This document shows, in pieces, positions 9,018-18,077 of a stretch of DNA of 64,000 bases (positions within the stretch are counted from its first letter, which is position 1; the number at the start of each line of letters is the position of its first letter). The notes beneath the pieces were generated by a model. It was not told the origin of the DNA. It ran no database searches and saw only the letters and a program-made list of their open reading frames with translations. Position numbers and translations under genes: made by a program. Origin of the DNA: Chryseolinea serpens (GTDB lineage Bacteria > Bacteroidota > Bacteroidia > Cytophagales > Cyclobacteriaceae); assembly GCF_900129725.1 (NCBI RefSeq), contig NZ_FQWQ01000001.1, positions 434,001-498,000 of the forward strand, in the 5' to 3' direction.

Positions 9018-11531
9018 TCATTCACTCCTCAACGAAATCACCGGACTCATCAACGCTGTTTTCAACGTGATCACGACAACCGTGCTCAGCGAAACCACCA
9101 ACAGGCAAACCGGCGGCACCCAAAAAATGATCCACTCCATGCCGATATGAAAGGCAAAATTGTTCAGCCATGAGTCCACGGCGAACCAGATGAACGGCAA
9201 CGTCACAGCATAGGAAATGACCAGCAGCCGGACCGAGTCCTTTGAAAATAAAATAAGAACGGACGACACCGAAGCGCCAAGCACTTTACGGATCCCGATC
9301 TCCTTTAACCGCTGACTTACTGAAAATAACGCAAGTCCCAATAAACCCAGACACGCAATCACGATCGCCAGTGCTGTCAATACCGTAAAGATCTGCTTGA
9401 ACTGCTGATCATCCTTGTACTGGTTATTGAAGTAATCGTCCAGGAAAAAGTATTCAAAAGCATTTCCCGGAAAGGCTGATGCATAACTTTTTCTTAATTG
9501 CTCGATCGTCCCGGGAAGATCATGACCATTGATGCGCGCTGAAAAAAAACTCCATTGATCGTAACTGGGATAAAAATATCCGATCGCACTATAACCGTCT
9601 TTTAGCGAAACCTGGTGGTAATTCTTCACCACGCCGATGATCTCGCCTTCAAACTCCTCCCACGTGCGAAATTTCACACGCTCATGAATGGCATCTTGCG
9701 GTGTTTTAAAACCCAGTCGCTGGCAAAGCTTCTCGTTGATAATGATCTTATCAGAGCCCTCATGCGCACCGACCGATGGTGCCTGATAAAAATTCATCAA
9801 GGTCATCCGAGGAAGACTGCTGTAATAAAAACGCTCGTTGGGCGCGAAATTTCTTCCCGCCACAAGCGGCATCTCATAGGTCGTAAAAAAGTTATCGTCT
9901 ATGCCAACCGGGTAATAGCTCGTGTTTTTATCCACTGGTTGGTCAGCACGACGGATGGTGTTTGGGTAGGGCAACAGGTGACCGGGTAGCGCACTGTTCG
10001 CAGAAAAGTTCTCAACAGCCGGGATCGTTTTGAGTTGGTTCCTGAAGAAATTCACTTGGGCAGAAAAGGTAGAATCATAAACAGACGGCCCGCGCATCAC
10101 CAGCACCTGGTCTTTGTTGTAGCCCAGATCCTGACTTTGCATAAAATTGATTTGGCGCGATACGGCCACCGTACCGGCGATGAGGAAGATGGAAATAACA
10201 TATTGAAAACCCACGAGGCTTTTGCGAAGCGCAGTGCCTGATTTCGATTTTGTGAATTTTCCTTTCAAAACAAGCGCGGGATTGAATGACGAAAGAAGAA
10301 GCGCAGGATACAAGCCGACAACGAGAATTCCCGTCAGCACCGTCGCGATGATCCAAAACCAAAAGGAGAATGTATATAAGTCACCTGAAGTGAAAAGAAT
10401 AGTGGCAATGTGTTTTCCGGTGAGCTGTTCAAACGCTGGAGTAGTGGCCGTCAGGAAAACGATGGCCAGCACGAGCGCCATCGCATTAATAAGACAGGCA
10501 TCAAAAATAAACTGTATCACCAGCTGCTTCCGACTGGCTCCGGATACTTTCCGCAGACCGACTTCCTTGGCACGTTCAATCGCCTTCGCCGTAGAGAGAT
10601 TGATATAATTGATCCACGCAATGGCCAGGATAAAAATGCCAAGCAACGAAATGAACCGGATCGTCCTGGCGCTGCCGTTCACGCTTTGTTCAATGGCGAG
10701 ATTGGACTGCAGGTGGATCTCTGTCACCGGCTGGAGATCGAACGCATATCTGTTTTCGTCGTTCTCCTGGTTGCCCACATATTTTCTCACAAACGCGGGA
10801 AATTTCTTTTCAAGGTTGGCTTTATCTACGCCGGGCGCTAGCTTGACATACGTGTAAAAAGCCGGCCATCCCCAGTCATCATAACGAAACCTTTCTCCAA
10901 CGGTGGAAAATGAAGAGATCGCATCAAACTGAAGATGCGAATTCTCCGGCACGTCCTTCATCACGCCGGTAACGATATAGGCCGACTGGTTCAGTCGCAT
11001 CGTCTTCCCCAGCGCGCTCTCATCAGCGAAATATTTTTTCTTCACTCGCTCCGTCAGCACGATCGATCCGGCCTTTTGCAGACTGGTCAGCGGATCTCCT
11101 TCGACAAAAGGAAAACTAAATACCGAAAAGAATCCTTCATCAGCATAAAAGAAATTGAACTCATTGAAAGCAACCGACTGCCCGGCAGGGTTGGTGTATG
11201 AAACCGTCAGCGAAGGACTGGCGATTTCCGATTTTGCGAGTCGCGTAAAATATTCAACTTCCGGAAAATCTTCTTTCAGCATCGGGCCCACGGCAGGACA
11301 ATTGGCCGCCGAACTCCTGACAATATCTCCATTTTCAGTATAGGCGAGCGGAACGCGGAAGATCCGCTCCACATCTTTGTGAAACGCGTCATAGCTTTGC
11401 TCCGCCGTCACAAAGCGATAAATATGCAGCACCACCATCATCCCGATGGCGAGCCCAGCAATATTGATGATGGAGAAAGTCTTGTTCCGAAGGAGATTCC
11501 TCCACGACACGAGAAAGTAGGAGCGTAACAT
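9018..11531 (-). CDS. FtsX/MacB-type ABC transporter permease
   Basis: An 837-residue inner-membrane protein of the large Bacteroidota FtsX permease family. It opens with SWRNLLRNKTFSIINIAGLAIGM (TM1, about 20-40), followed by a MacB-type periplasmic core domain. The first FtsX domain has ERAKEVGLRKVSGASRKQL near residue 320 and three TM segments. The second half has another core domain and an FtsX domain with RLKEIGIRKVLGASVSSVL near 735. No ATPase gene is adjacent, so its partner is encoded elsewhere. Such proteins usually act in MacB-like efflux or stress export; the substrate is unknown. Confidence 0.88.
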   Translation of the reverse strand: MLRSYFLVSWRNLLRNKTFSIINIAGLAIGMMVVLHIYRFVTAEQSYDAFHKDVERIFRVPLAYTENGDIVRSSAANCPAVGPMLKEDFPEVEYFTRLAKSEIASPSLTVSYTNPAGQSVAFNEFNFFYADEGFFSVFSFPFVEGDPLTSLQKAGSIVLTERVKKKYFADESALGKTMRLNQSAYIVTGVMKDVPENSHLQFDAISSFSTVGERFRYDDWGWPAFYTYVKLAPGVDKANLEKKFPAFVRKYVGNQENDENRYAFDLQPVTEIHLQSNLAIEQSVNGSARTIRFISLLGIFILAIAWINYINLSTAKAIERAKEVGLRKVSGASRKQLVIQFIFDACLINAMALVLAIVFLTATTPAFEQLTGKHIATILFTSGDLYTFSFWFWIIATVLTGILVVGLYPALLLSSFNPALVLKGKFTKSKSGTALRKSLVGFQYVISIFLIAGTVAVSRQINFMQSQDLGYNKDQVLVMRGPSVYDSTFSAQVNFFRNQLKTIPAVENFSANSALPGHLLPYPNTIRRADQPVDKNTSYYPVGIDDNFFTTYEMPLVAGRNFAPNERFYYSSLPRMTLMNFYQAPSVGAHEGSDKIIINEKLCQRLGFKTPQDAIHERVKFRTWEEFEGEIIGVVKNYHQVSLKDGYSAIGYFYPSYDQWSFFSARINGHDLPGTIEQLRKSYASAFPGNAFEYFFLDDYFNNQYKDDQQFKQIFTVLTALAIVIACLGLLGLALFSVSQRLKEIGIRKVLGASVSSVLILFSKDSVRLLVISYAVTLPFIWFAVDSWLNNFAFHIGMEWIIFWVPPVCLLVVSLSTVVVITLKTALMSPVISLRSE

Positions 11532-11689
11532 AGGATATGGGTCTTGAAATCAAAACTTTGCCCAAATCATGCCAGACAAAAAAAGCGGCAATCAGAGCAG
11601 GAATTTATGCAAAAACTTAACCCCCGTCGCGCGGTTTTGGGAATAGATGTTCACAGTCGGTCGCCCATGCCCACGACGCCAGCTAAGCT

Positions 11690-12649
11690 TCACTTCAGTT
11701 TATCTGAAATCCGAACCTCATTCCCATTACGCTCAATGTCCAAATCGAACGTCTCAGCCAATGCCAATAAAATCTCATCAACGTTGAAAGAATATAGCTC
11801 CCCAGTTAGTTGCCTGTCTTGCAGAGCAGCGTTTTTGAAGCTTGTCTCCAAACCATAGACGTTTTTAAGCATGACGGCCACCTCTCGCAATGCGGTATGA
11901 TTGAAAACCAATGTATCAGTTTGCCACGAAGTATATTGCCGGTGCTCCACGAAATTTCGGACTAGAGGTTGTTTGTCCATTGCCGTGGCGAGCTCGCCTG
12001 GAGCCAGAAAATGGTTTTTTTGCTCCTCTTCGCCTCGAATATTCAATTTCACCCGGCCTTCTACCAGCATGACCTGTATCTCATGCGCGCGGTTTTTGAC
12101 ATTGAATTCGGTGCCCAGCACTTCCACGTTAAAACTATCAGAGACGTGGACGATGAATTTCCTGTTATTCGCGGTGTGTCTCACCTTGAAAAAAGCCTCA
12201 CCTTCTATCCAGACTTCACGTGTAGACGCATCGTTCCATCGGTGTTGATATCGGATAGTTGAATTGCCGTTGAGGGTCACTTCGGAATTGTCGGGGAGTA
12301 TGACCTTTTCGCGCTTCCCGTATTCGGTTCGGATCTCCGTTGGCCTATTGAAATTCCAGTAAAGCAGGCCAGCCGTTACAGCGAGCATCAAAAACGCGGC
12401 TGCCGCTCCCCACATCCAGGGCGACCATTTAGCCGAATTACTGCGTTCGTTTGTGCGATTGATCCTGGCCTGGATGTTGGCGTAGATTGTGCGCTTCAGC
12501 GTTGCGCGCTCGTCTTCGGACAAACCATCCAAAGCCGATGGAGCCTGTAAAGCATCTTGCCAAAATTGTTCCAGCTTCCGTTTTTCTTCGTCAGACGCGC
12601 TGCCTGCCTTGAGGCGCTGAATCATCCTTGACAACTGACGTCTATCCAT
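11690..12649 (-). CDS. FecR-family anti-sigma factor
   Basis: A 319-residue transmembrane regulator. Residues 1-70 form the cytoplasmic anti-sigma segment, one TM helix lies at about 73-95 (WMWGAAAAFLMLAVTAGLLYW region), the FecR domain spans about 110-215 (EYGKREKVILPDNSEVTLN), and a DUF4974 domain fills the C-terminus (about 240-319). The usual job is to hold an ECF sigma factor until a TonB receptor signals. No sigma-factor gene or SusC/TonB receptor is adjacent: the permease is downstream and an acyl-CoA dehydrogenase gene is upstream-side. It is therefore an orphan in this window. Confidence 0.9.
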   Translation of the reverse strand: MDRRQLSRMIQRLKAGSASDEEKRKLEQFWQDALQAPSALDGLSEDERATLKRTIYANIQARINRTNERSNSAKWSPWMWGAAAAFLMLAVTAGLLYWNFNRPTEIRTEYGKREKVILPDNSEVTLNGNSTIRYQHRWNDASTREVWIEGEAFFKVRHTANNRKFIVHVSDSFNVEVLGTEFNVKNRAHEIQVMLVEGRVKLNIRGEEEQKNHFLAPGELATAMDKQPLVRNFVEHRQYTSWQTDTLVFNHTALREVAVMLKNVYGLETSFKNAALQDRQLTGELYSFNVDEILLALAETFDLDIERNGNEVRISDKLK

Positions 12650-12858
12650 TCGTTTTCTTGAAGAGAGGCCAATAATCTAACAACATTTTTTCATCGCGTA
12701 TTTAAGGGCGTTGGAAAATCACCTTTCAATCTTGATTCCTCTTTTTCAAAATTTGCGTCGACGGACTCAAACTAGCCCAACGGCACTCCGCTCATACGAA
12801 AAAAACGACGGACCAACCGTTGGTTTTCTTATGCACCGCAGCAATGGCCACGACGAGG

Positions 12859-13752
12859 TTAGGCCTTTTTGAACTGGGGCGCGACCACCAATTCCTTGCT
12901 ACCCGCGGCGTAGGCATAGAACCCTGCACCGGATTTCACCCCACGATGCCCCGCCTGCACCATGTTCACAAGCAAAGGACAAGGCGCATATTTAGGATTG
13001 CCAAAACCCTGGAACAACACTTGCAAAATGGCCAGACAAACATCCAGTCCAATAAAATCAGCCAATTGCAACGGCCCCATCGGGTGAGCCATACCCAGCT
13101 TCATCACCGTATCGATCTCTTCCACACCGGCCACACCTTCATGCAACGTGCAGATAGCCTCATTGATCATAGGCATGAGTATGCGATTGGCCACAAAACC
13201 AGGATAATCATTCACCTCCACCGGCACCTTACCCAACGCACGCGAAAGCTCCATCACCGTCTGCGTCACTACGTCGGTTGTCGTGTAGCCCCGGATCACC
13301 TCCACTAGCTTCATGACCGGAACAGGATTCATAAAATGCATACCGATCACTTTGCCCGGCCGCTTCGTAACGGACGCGATCTTCGTGATAGAGATAGACG
13401 ATGTATTAGACGCCAGTATAGCATCGGGCGCGGCGTGCGCATCAAGCTCCCGGAAGATATTCAATTTCAGATCCACATTCTCCGTGGCGGCTTCCACCAC
13501 CAGTTCTGCCTGGGCAATGCCCGCCTTCAGATCGGTGAACGTGGTGATCAGCGACAATGCCTGTTGCTTGTTCTCCGCCGTCAACGTGCCCTTTTCCACC
13601 TGGCGCGACAGGTTCTTGTCGATGGTGGCCACCGCTTTTTTCAGGGCGTCTTCCGAGACATCGATCAGGGATACTTTATAGCCATATTGAGCAAAAACGT
13701 GGGCGATACCATTTCCCATGGTGCCCGAACCGATAACAGCAATGTTCTTCAT
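12859..13752 (-). CDS. 3-hydroxyacyl-CoA (3-hydroxybutyryl-CoA) dehydrogenase
   Basis: A 297-residue cytoplasmic NAD(P)-dependent dehydrogenase that interconverts 3-hydroxyacyl-CoA and 3-ketoacyl-CoA. The Rossmann motif is GSGTMGNG at 8-15, and the NAD-binding domain runs to about 185. The catalytic region contains SNTSSISIT and GMHFMNPVPVMKLVEVI, with the His of HFMNP. The C-terminal helical domain starts at PGFVANRILMP. The length matches Hbd/PaaH rather than the large fused FadB type. It is monocistronic, with no thiolase or crotonase beside it, so the pathway (butyrate, PHB, phenylacetate or fatty acid) is not fixed by context. Confidence 0.94.
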   Translation of the reverse strand: MKNIAVIGSGTMGNGIAHVFAQYGYKVSLIDVSEDALKKAVATIDKNLSRQVEKGTLTAENKQQALSLITTFTDLKAGIAQAELVVEAATENVDLKLNIFRELDAHAAPDAILASNTSSISITKIASVTKRPGKVIGMHFMNPVPVMKLVEVIRGYTTTDVVTQTVMELSRALGKVPVEVNDYPGFVANRILMPMINEAICTLHEGVAGVEEIDTVMKLGMAHPMGPLQLADFIGLDVCLAILQVLFQGFGNPKYAPCPLLVNMVQAGHRGVKSGAGFYAYAAGSKELVVAPQFKKA

Positions 13753-13816
13753 GCAAAAAGGATTTAGGGTGCCTGATTACGGAGGCAATATGGGCAAATG
13801 CCGCTAACGGAAAAAA

Positions 13817-14191
13817 TCAATCCTCGATTGCAAGCTCCTTGGCCAGGCCCATGGCATTGAACCGGATGGCCAGCCGTTTGGTCCCCGGGTTGGCCGATGC
13901 ACAGGCAGGTGCGGGCTGAACAAAATAGTAAAAGAATTTCTGGTTGCGCTTATACAGCTCGTTCTGATCGGGCTTGCCCAGCACGGCCACAATATCGTCC
14001 TCACTAAGGGCCAGCAGCTTATCCTTCTGTTGTTCGATCAACGCGGCCATGGCCATTCGCTTGTCGCCACAGGCATTCTTATCGTCTTTCCAGGCCGCAA
14101 GATCAACACCGTCCAGGGTGGGAAGGGCTTTGCCACACGACGTCAACAAACTTCCCACAACCACCACACTAAGCCAAAGCCATCTGCGCAT
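13817..14191 (-). CDS. Small lipoprotein of unknown function
   Basis: A 124-residue protein with a lipoprotein signal peptide (MRRWLWLSVVVVGSLLTSC, lipobox LTSC). The mature part is mixed charged and holds ALSEDDIVAVLGKPDQNELYKRNQKF, which looks like a SmpA/BamE-like 'VLGKPD' turn, followed by FFYYFVQPAPAC. This is only a resemblance, and I do not assign a family. Its start overlaps the end of the sterol-desaturase-family gene by 23 bases, so the two are probably co-translated. Confidence 0.75.
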   Translation of the reverse strand: MRRWLWLSVVVVGSLLTSCGKALPTLDGVDLAAWKDDKNACGDKRMAMAALIEQQKDKLLALSEDDIVAVLGKPDQNELYKRNQKFFYYFVQPAPACASANPGTKRLAIRFNAMGLAKELAIED

Positions 14192-15419
14192 ATCGCTTTT
14201 GAATAAAGTAAAACCAGCTCGCTGAGATCAAAAAGTAGGCAGCGGCCAGCAAATATAACCAGGAAGCCCAGCCATTCATAAAACAAAGCACTGCCAACAG
14301 CCCGGGGAAAACAAAAATACGCACCCACTCCAGGTACTTGGCCCAGGCCCGGTTCTCGAACAGCACCCCGGCATTGACCACTACCACGCAGACCAACAGG
14401 CTGATAAAGCCCTTTTCGCCCAACGAAAACTTCCCAGCATTGAAAAGAAACAACGCCGTGCCTACCAGGCAAAGCACATACTGGAAGACCACATAATAGT
14501 TGAGCAGGGCAGGAGCGGGGGTATCGTATTTCTTATAGGTCGACTTATCGACCGCGGGCGCCGGCCGGTAGCCCCCCAGGTAGTCGGGAAGCCAGCCTGG
14601 CTTTTTGAAGAGGTAGCGGAATTTGTCATACCACTTGGGGATGCGCTTCAGGTCGTGGGCCATCTCTACATAGTGGCTCACGTTGGCAAAGACCGGGTTC
14701 CAACTGTTGATGGGTTTGGTGATGCCATAGGTCGGTTTCTCTTCTTCGGGTTGAAAGGTGCCAAACATCTTGTCCCAGATGATGAGCGAGCCTGCGTGGT
14801 TCTTGTCGATGTATTTCGGGTCGCGTCCATGGTGCACGCGGTGGTGGGAGGGCGTGTTGAAAACGTACTCAAACCAACCCATTTTGCCAATGGTCTCGGT
14901 GTGGATCCAAAACTGGTAAAGCGTGTTTAAGGCGCCTACAAGGGCGAAATGGAGCGTGTCGAACCCCAAAAAAGCAATCGGAAGACTAAACGCAAAGGTC
15001 CACACCACCTGTAGCGAGCTTTGCCGCAGCGCTACCGACAGATTGTATTCTTCGCTTTGATGATGCACCACATGTCCGCCCCAAAACAGGTTGATCTCGT
15101 GGCTCATGCGATGGGCCCAATAGTAGGCCAGGTCCACCAAAAGGAATAAAACGAGCCAATACAACACCTTCCCACTGGCCGGCATCGTTTGCAGGTTCCA
15201 CGAAAAAAAAGCAAAATTCTCGAACAGGACCTGGTAAATGCCGATGGCGAAGATCTTCAAAAACAACCCCGACAATTGCGAGGTGATGCCGCAGCTCAGG
15301 TTGGCAATAGCATCGGGCAAGCGGTAAAGATCCTTATGGGTGAATCTTTCCACCACCAGTTCAATCCCGATCAGGATGAAAAAAATAGGGATGGATAGAA
15401 CAATGGGGTTTACGTTCAA
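14169..15419 (-). CDS. Sterol desaturase / fatty-acid hydroxylase family membrane enzyme
   Basis: A 416-residue integral membrane di-iron enzyme. Histidine clusters typical of the superfamily are present: AHRMSHEINLFWGGHVVHHQ near residues 105-125 and HHRVHHGRD near 195-203. Hydrophobic helices flank them, and several further TM helices occupy the C-terminal third. It is most like alkylglycerol-monooxygenase-type bacterial members, whose substrates are unproven. The start must be TTG at 15419: the frame has no ATG before the first TM helix and a stop three codons upstream. The divergent gene at 15459 begins 39 bases away, so the two share a compact promoter region. Confidence 0.88.
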   Translation of the reverse strand: MNVNPIVLSIPIFFILIGIELVVERFTHKDLYRLPDAIANLSCGITSQLSGLFLKIFAIGIYQVLFENFAFFSWNLQTMPASGKVLYWLVLFLLVDLAYYWAHRMSHEINLFWGGHVVHHQSEEYNLSVALRQSSLQVVWTFAFSLPIAFLGFDTLHFALVGALNTLYQFWIHTETIGKMGWFEYVFNTPSHHRVHHGRDPKYIDKNHAGSLIIWDKMFGTFQPEEEKPTYGITKPINSWNPVFANVSHYVEMAHDLKRIPKWYDKFRYLFKKPGWLPDYLGGYRPAPAVDKSTYKKYDTPAPALLNYYVVFQYVLCLVGTALFLFNAGKFSLGEKGFISLLVCVVVVNAGVLFENRAWAKYLEWVRIFVFPGLLAVLCFMNGWASWLYLLAAAYFLISASWFYFIQKRYAQMALA

Positions 15420-15458
15420 GGCTATTTATCGTTTAATTTGCACCCAAATTTAACAAAC

Positions 15459-15893
15459 ATGGGGTTAAAGATTTTAAAGGGCATTTGGTTTCTTTCGGTG
15501 ATCGTAGTGGTGATAGATGTCCTGTATGTTTATGCAAGCCTTCCGGAACACGTTGTCATTCAGGAGGAAGCGACCGGCATGACCGCCATTGGCCGCGACC
15601 CGTTCTTCTACGGCGCCATCTCCTTCATCATCCTCACCAACGCCCTGGTCTTCCTCATCGGCAAAGTATTTGCCCACCGGCCCGACTTCCGGACCTGGTT
15701 TTATGGCTTTATGGTGGTGCTGAACTTCTTTTTTGTGATGTCATTGAGCTTTATTTCCCTGTATAACAGCAACGAGAAATTCGACTACAGCCGGATCGAT
15801 TTCGCGATCTATGGAAGTGTGATCCTGATCGTGGTCTGGGCCCTGGCGTGGCCGGTGTATAGCTTGTACAGGAAATTTACGGCTAAATCTTAG
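15459..15893 (+). CDS. Four-helix membrane protein of unknown function
   Basis: A 144-residue protein with four predicted TM helices (about 5-25, 50-70, 82-105 and 122-140) and charged ends. I recognise no family. The ATG at 15459 (MGLKILKGIWFLS) is preferred over an upstream TTG because it begins at the first helix. It is divergent from the sterol-desaturase-family gene with a 39-base gap, which may mean shared regulation. Confidence 0.75.
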   Translation: MGLKILKGIWFLSVIVVVIDVLYVYASLPEHVVIQEEATGMTAIGRDPFFYGAISFIILTNALVFLIGKVFAHRPDFRTWFYGFMVVLNFFFVMSLSFISLYNSNEKFDYSRIDFAIYGSVILIVVWALAWPVYSLYRKFTAKS

Positions 15894-15921
15894 ATTAAGA
15901 CAAGGTATTCAAGTATTTGAA

Positions 15922-15942
15922 TATCACTAATTTATAGTGATA
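15922..15942. promoter_or_regulatory. AT-rich perfect inverted repeat upstream of parE
   Basis: The 8-base arms tatcacta (15922-15929) and tagtgata (15935-15942) are separated by 5 bases. It sits 10 bases upstream of a TATTTTTG box. It could be an operator or a weak terminator of the preceding gene; there is no T-run after it on the + strand. Confidence 0.4.
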
Positions 15943-15951
15943 CAGTTAATG

Positions 15952-15959
15952 TATTTTTG
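15952..15959 (+). promoter_or_regulatory. Candidate -7 box upstream of parE
   Basis: TATTTTTG matches TAnnTTTG. It lies 173 bases before the parE ATG and 12 bases before a 33-codon open frame at 15972-16073. No TTTG at the standard spacing was found. Confidence 0.4.
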
Positions 15960-15971
15960 AAAATTAGAAAC

Positions 15972-16073
15972 ATGAAAAACGCTGGAACTGATTTTAAAAA
16001 TTGTTTTATTCGTCGCGAATTGATCAATACGTTCAGGAATGCCCCCGGAAAGATGATTTCCGCGACTTTTTAA
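15972..16073 (+). other. Possible 33-codon leader ORF before parE
   Basis: ATG at 15972 opens a 33-residue frame (MKNAGTDFKNCFIRRELINT...) ending in TAA at 16071-16073, 59 bases before parE. It starts 12 bases after the only good -7 box of the region. It has no recognised motif or ribosome-binding site; it may be chance. Confidence 0.2.
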
Positions 16074-16132
16074 AACGCAAGAATTGATTTTTTGAGCTTG
16101 TATCATTCTTTAACTTATTCCGGAAACGTGTT

Positions 16133-18031
16133 ATGGGAAAAGCAGAAAAACCTTCGGCTATGCTAGAATATAATGAATCGAGTATCAAGTCGCTCGACTG
16201 GCGCGAGCACATCCGTCTCCGCCCGGGGATGTATATCGGTAAACTGGGCGACGGTTCTTCCAAGGACGACGGCATCTATGTGCTCGTAAAAGAAGTGATG
16301 GACAACTCCATCGACGAGCACATGATGGGCCATGGCAAGACCATCGAGGTGAAGATAACCGACCAAAAAGTGACCGTACGCGACTACGGACGCGGTATTC
16401 CGCTGGGTAAGGTCGTTGACGTCGTGTCCAAGATCAACACGGGCGCGAAGTACGACAGCGGCGCCTTCCAGAAGTCGGTAGGGTTGAACGGTGTGGGTAC
16501 CAAGGCGGTGAACGCCCTCTCCAACTACTTCAAAGTACAGGCTTTCCGCGAAGGGCAGGCCAAGTTGGCCGAATTCAAAAAAGGCGTGCTCACCAACGAC
16601 GCGCGCGTCACCAAGACCGACGAGAAGAACGGCACCCTGGTGGAGTTCGAGCCCGACAACAGCATGTTCAAGAACTACCACTTCATTCCCGAATACCTGG
16701 ACGACCTCATGTGGAACTACGCCTTCCTCAATGCCGGTCTCACCGTCCTCTATAACGGCAATAAGTATTTCTCGAAAGACGGTCTGCTCGATCTGCTGAA
16801 GCAAAAGACCGACGCGGAAGATCTTCGTTATCCCATCGTCCATTTGAAGGGCAACGACATCGAAGTAGCCTTGTCGCATGGCAATCAATACGGTGAAGAA
16901 TACTATTCCTTTGTGAACGGTCAGAACACCACCCAAGGGGGAACGCACCTTGCCGCCTTCCGCGAAGGCATCGTAAAAGGCGTGCGCGACTTCTACAAGA
17001 AAGACTATGACGCGGCCGACATCCGTGCCAGCATCGTGGCGGCCATCGCCGTGCGCGTGCAGGAGCCGGTGTTCGAATCGCAGACCAAGACCAAGCTGGG
17101 CTCGACCAACATGGCGCCGGATGGAGCGACCGTTAGAAGCTTCGTGGGCGACTTTGTGGCGAAAGAGCTCGAGATCTATTTGCACAAGAACCCGATCGCT
17201 GCCGATGCGATGTCGAAACGCATCCTGCAATCGGAACGCGAACGGAAAGAGATCGCCGGCATTAAGAAGCTGGCCAACGACCGCGCCAAGAAAGCCAACC
17301 TCCACAACCGGAAGCTCCGTGACTGCCGTTACCACTTCGACGAAAAGAACGAAAAGGGCGTAGACTCCATGATCTTCATCACCGAGGGCGACTCGGCCAG
17401 CGGATCGATCACCAAGTCGCGCAGCGTGGAAACACAAGCCGTTTTCAGTTTGCGGGGTAAGCCTTTGAACTGCTATGCGCTGACCAAAAAAGTAGTATAC
17501 GAAAACGAAGAGTTCAACCTCCTCCAACACGCCCTCAACATCGAGGACGGCCTCGAAGGTCTTCGCTACAACAAAGTGATCGTCGCCACCGATGCCGACG
17601 TGGACGGCATGCACATCCGCTTGCTGCTGATGACGTTCTTCCTCCAATTCTTCCCCGAGTTGGTAAAGGCAGGACACGTGTTCATTTTGGAAACGCCGCT
17701 CTTCCGCGTACGCAACAAGAAGGAAACCATCTACTGCTATAGCGAAGAAGAAAAACAAGCCGCAGTAGCGAAGTTGGGATCAAAACCCGAGATCACCCGC
17801 TTCAAAGGTTTGGGCGAGATCTCGCCGGATGAGTTTGGAAACTTCATCGGCGAAGACATCCGCCTGCAACCCGTGTTGATGGGCAAGGAAGGACACCTCA
17901 ACCGGATCCTCGAATTCTATATGGGCAAGAACACCCCCGATCGCCAGGGATTCATCATCGACAACCTGCGCATCGAATTGGATAAGGTGGAGGCCAAGGA
18001 AGAGGTTGTTGTTGCGGAAGAAGAAGCTTAA
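16133..18031 (+). CDS. parE: DNA topoisomerase IV subunit B
   Basis: A 632-residue type IIA topoisomerase ATPase subunit. The GHKL ATPase domain (1-220) shows [22 protein letters not shown] and [15 protein letters not shown] transducer domain follows to about 390, then the Toprim domain with [10 protein letters not shown] near 412 and the metal site DADVDGMHI near 486-494. It pairs with ParC for ATP-driven strand passage that decatenates chromosomes. Assignment as ParE rather than GyrB rests on the immediately downstream ParC-type subunit (46-base gap) and the overall length; a separate gyrB would be expected elsewhere. Confidence 0.93.
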   Translation: MGKAEKPSAMLEYNESSIKSLDWREHIRLRPGMYIGKLGDGSSKDDGIYVLVKEVMDNSIDEHMMGHGKTIEVKITDQKVTVRDYGRGIPLGKVVDVVSKINTGAKYDSGAFQKSVGLNGVGTKAVNALSNYFKVQAFREGQAKLAEFKKGVLTNDARVTKTDEKNGTLVEFEPDNSMFKNYHFIPEYLDDLMWNYAFLNAGLTVLYNGNKYFSKDGLLDLLKQKTDAEDLRYPIVHLKGNDIEVALSHGNQYGEEYYSFVNGQNTTQGGTHLAAFREGIVKGVRDFYKKDYDAADIRASIVAAIAVRVQEPVFESQTKTKLGSTNMAPDGATVRSFVGDFVAKELEIYLHKNPIAADAMSKRILQSERERKEIAGIKKLANDRAKKANLHNRKLRDCRYHFDEKNEKGVDSMIFITEGDSASGSITKSRSVETQAVFSLRGKPLNCYALTKKVVYENEEFNLLQHALNIEDGLEGLRYNKVIVATDADVDGMHIRLLLMTFFLQFFPELVKAGHVFILETPLFRVRNKKETIYCYSEEEKQAAVAKLGSKPEITRFKGLGEISPDEFGNFIGEDIRLQPVLMGKEGHLNRILEFYMGKNTPDRQGFIIDNLRIELDKVEAKEEVVVAEEEA

Positions 18032-18077
18032 GTGGAATATTGAAAAAAGACATTAACGTGAGAAGAAGCCATAGATC

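Noticed and set aside
12806-12840. Hairpin accaa/ttggt followed by T-run on the minus strand as the terminator of the 3-hydroxyacyl-CoA dehydrogenase gene
   Set aside because: Stem is only 5 bp and the T-run is several bases away; not strong enough to list.
16163-17758. 531-codon open frame antisense to parE
   Set aside because: Shadow frame from GC-biased third codon positions; parE on the other strand has full family motifs, and the antisense product is His/Val/Glu low-complexity.
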